From Candidatus Acidiferrum typicum (GTDB taxonomy: Bacteria > Acidobacteriota > Terriglobia > Acidiferrales > UBA7541), in the NCBI GenBank assembly GCA_025463105.1, contig JAOAPW010000404.1, forward strand, positions 1 through 5,024: a DNA stretch of 5,024 nt, read 5' to 3'. Positions 4,602 through 5,024 of the stretch are shown one piece after another. Positions within the stretch are counted from its first letter, which is position 1. Every line of letters starts with the position of its first letter. Made by a program: the position numbers and the translations under genes. The notes under the pieces are model-generated. The model was not told the origin of the DNA. It did not search any database and worked only from the letters and a program-made list of their open reading frames with translations.

Positions 4602-5024
4602 ATGCGCACTGCTCGAAATCCAAAACTCATGAACCAGTCCGAATCCAGCCGCGGCAAGTCCGCGACCATCGAAAAAATGTCGGCACACGCGGCGACCATG
4701 GTGGTCGAAGCTCCCTCGTGGACGACTCGGGCCAAGCCCAAAGGCATCTCGCGCGTGCCGACGCATGCCGTACGCCCAGTCGAGGAGCGGCGAGCCTATG
4801 CGCGCGCCAAGCTTAGTTTGGCGTTGCGCCTGAAACGCATCGCTGGGCAACGCGAGCACAAACAACAAAAGCTGTCTACGACAAATATCAGTTCGAGCGG
4901 AGTGCTGTTCCTCTGTCCGAAGCGGATTGAGCCGGGAACTCCTATCGAAATCGAAGTTTGCCTGGTGGACCGGCCGCTGGGCCGCGGTACGGTCCGGATG
5001 ATAACCGTAGCGCATGTTGTGCGA
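4602..5024 (+). CDS. PilZ-domain protein, probable c-di-GMP effector (open at window end)
   Basis: PilZ domains bind cyclic di-GMP and control motility, exopolysaccharide or other outputs. The first 141 residues are present and the frame runs off the window. ATG 4602 is chosen because a strong GGAGGAG lies at 4584-4590, 11 nt upstream; the only earlier in-frame start is a TTG at 4533 that coincides with the -35 hexamer. Residues 1-58 form a polar, basic, probably disordered leader with Met at 10, 26 and 33. The PilZ domain starts at about 61: EERRAYARAKLSLALRLK contains RxxxR (R64 to R68), and TTNISSSGVLFL contains the N-x-S-x-x-G motif (N95, S97, G100), then PGTPIEIEVCL at 111-121. Both c-di-GMP-binding motifs are intact, so ligand binding is likely. 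Further domains past the window cannot be excluded. There is no signal peptide or membrane segment. Confidence 0.85.
   Translation, partial: MRTARNPKLMNQSESSRGKSATIEKMSAHAATMVVEAPSWTTRAKPKGISRVPTHAVRPVEERRAYARAKLSLALRLKRIAGQREHKQQKLSTTNISSSGVLFLCPKRIEPGTPIEIEVCLVDRPLGRGTVRMITVAHVVR

Noticed and set aside
4580..4816. 78-codon plus-strand frame starting inside the PilZ ribosome binding region
   Set aside because: It is out of frame with the PilZ domain and is a low-complexity Arg/His/Ser sequence without motifs.
4434..5015. 193-codon minus-strand frame opposite the PilZ gene
   Set aside because: The plus-strand PilZ frame has a strong ribosome binding site, a promoter and both c-di-GMP motifs; the minus frame has no recognisable domain.

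Overview
The window looks like chromosomal DNA from a GC-rich Gram-negative bacterium. The evidence is a LolA-type periplasmic lipoprotein carrier, two Sec-type signal peptides and single genes separated by hairpin-rich spacers. The style of the FolP N-terminus, the LolA-like protein, the PilZ protein and the palindromic intergenic repeats suggests Acidobacteriota. That placement is inferred from family resemblance, not from a search.

Layout: (1) 1-502, minus: N-terminal 167 residues of an exported M28-family zinc peptidase, cut by the window start. (2) 503-662: divergent promoter region with a consensus TATAAT for the peptidase. (3) 663-887, plus: a small, lysine/arginine-rich orphan protein of 74 residues. 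(4) 888-979: spacer between convergent genes, with a short hairpin. (5) 980-1852, minus: folP, dihydropteroate synthase. (6) 1853-2070: divergent folP/lolA-like spacer with a 15-bp tandem direct repeat, a GC hairpin and a doubtful 30-codon ORF. (7) 2071-2787, plus: LolA-like outer-membrane lipoprotein carrier. (8) 2788-2963: a large inverted repeat with 40-nt arms that fills the convergent spacer and contains a terminator-like U-tract hairpin for the minus strand. (9) 2964-4160, minus: full-length Ada, combining an alkylphosphotriester-accepting zinc domain, an AraC-type DNA-binding domain and an O6-alkylguanine-DNA alkyltransferase domain. (10) 4161-4601: a 441-nt spacer with an ATGACGTCAT palindrome, an Ada-box-like octamer, a degenerate three-hairpin repeat, and a good sigma70-like promoter whose predicted start falls in a perfect 14-bp palindrome. 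(11) 4602 to the window end, plus: a PilZ-domain protein, open at the window edge.

The genes are mostly independent transcription units: folate biosynthesis, envelope lipoprotein trafficking, DNA alkylation repair and a probable c-di-GMP effector. I see no multi-gene system, mobile element, CRISPR array, tRNA or rRNA. The most interesting features are the large inverted repeat with strand-asymmetric G-U wobbles, the palindrome over the predicted PilZ-gene start point, the orphan basic protein, and the three-hairpin repeat.
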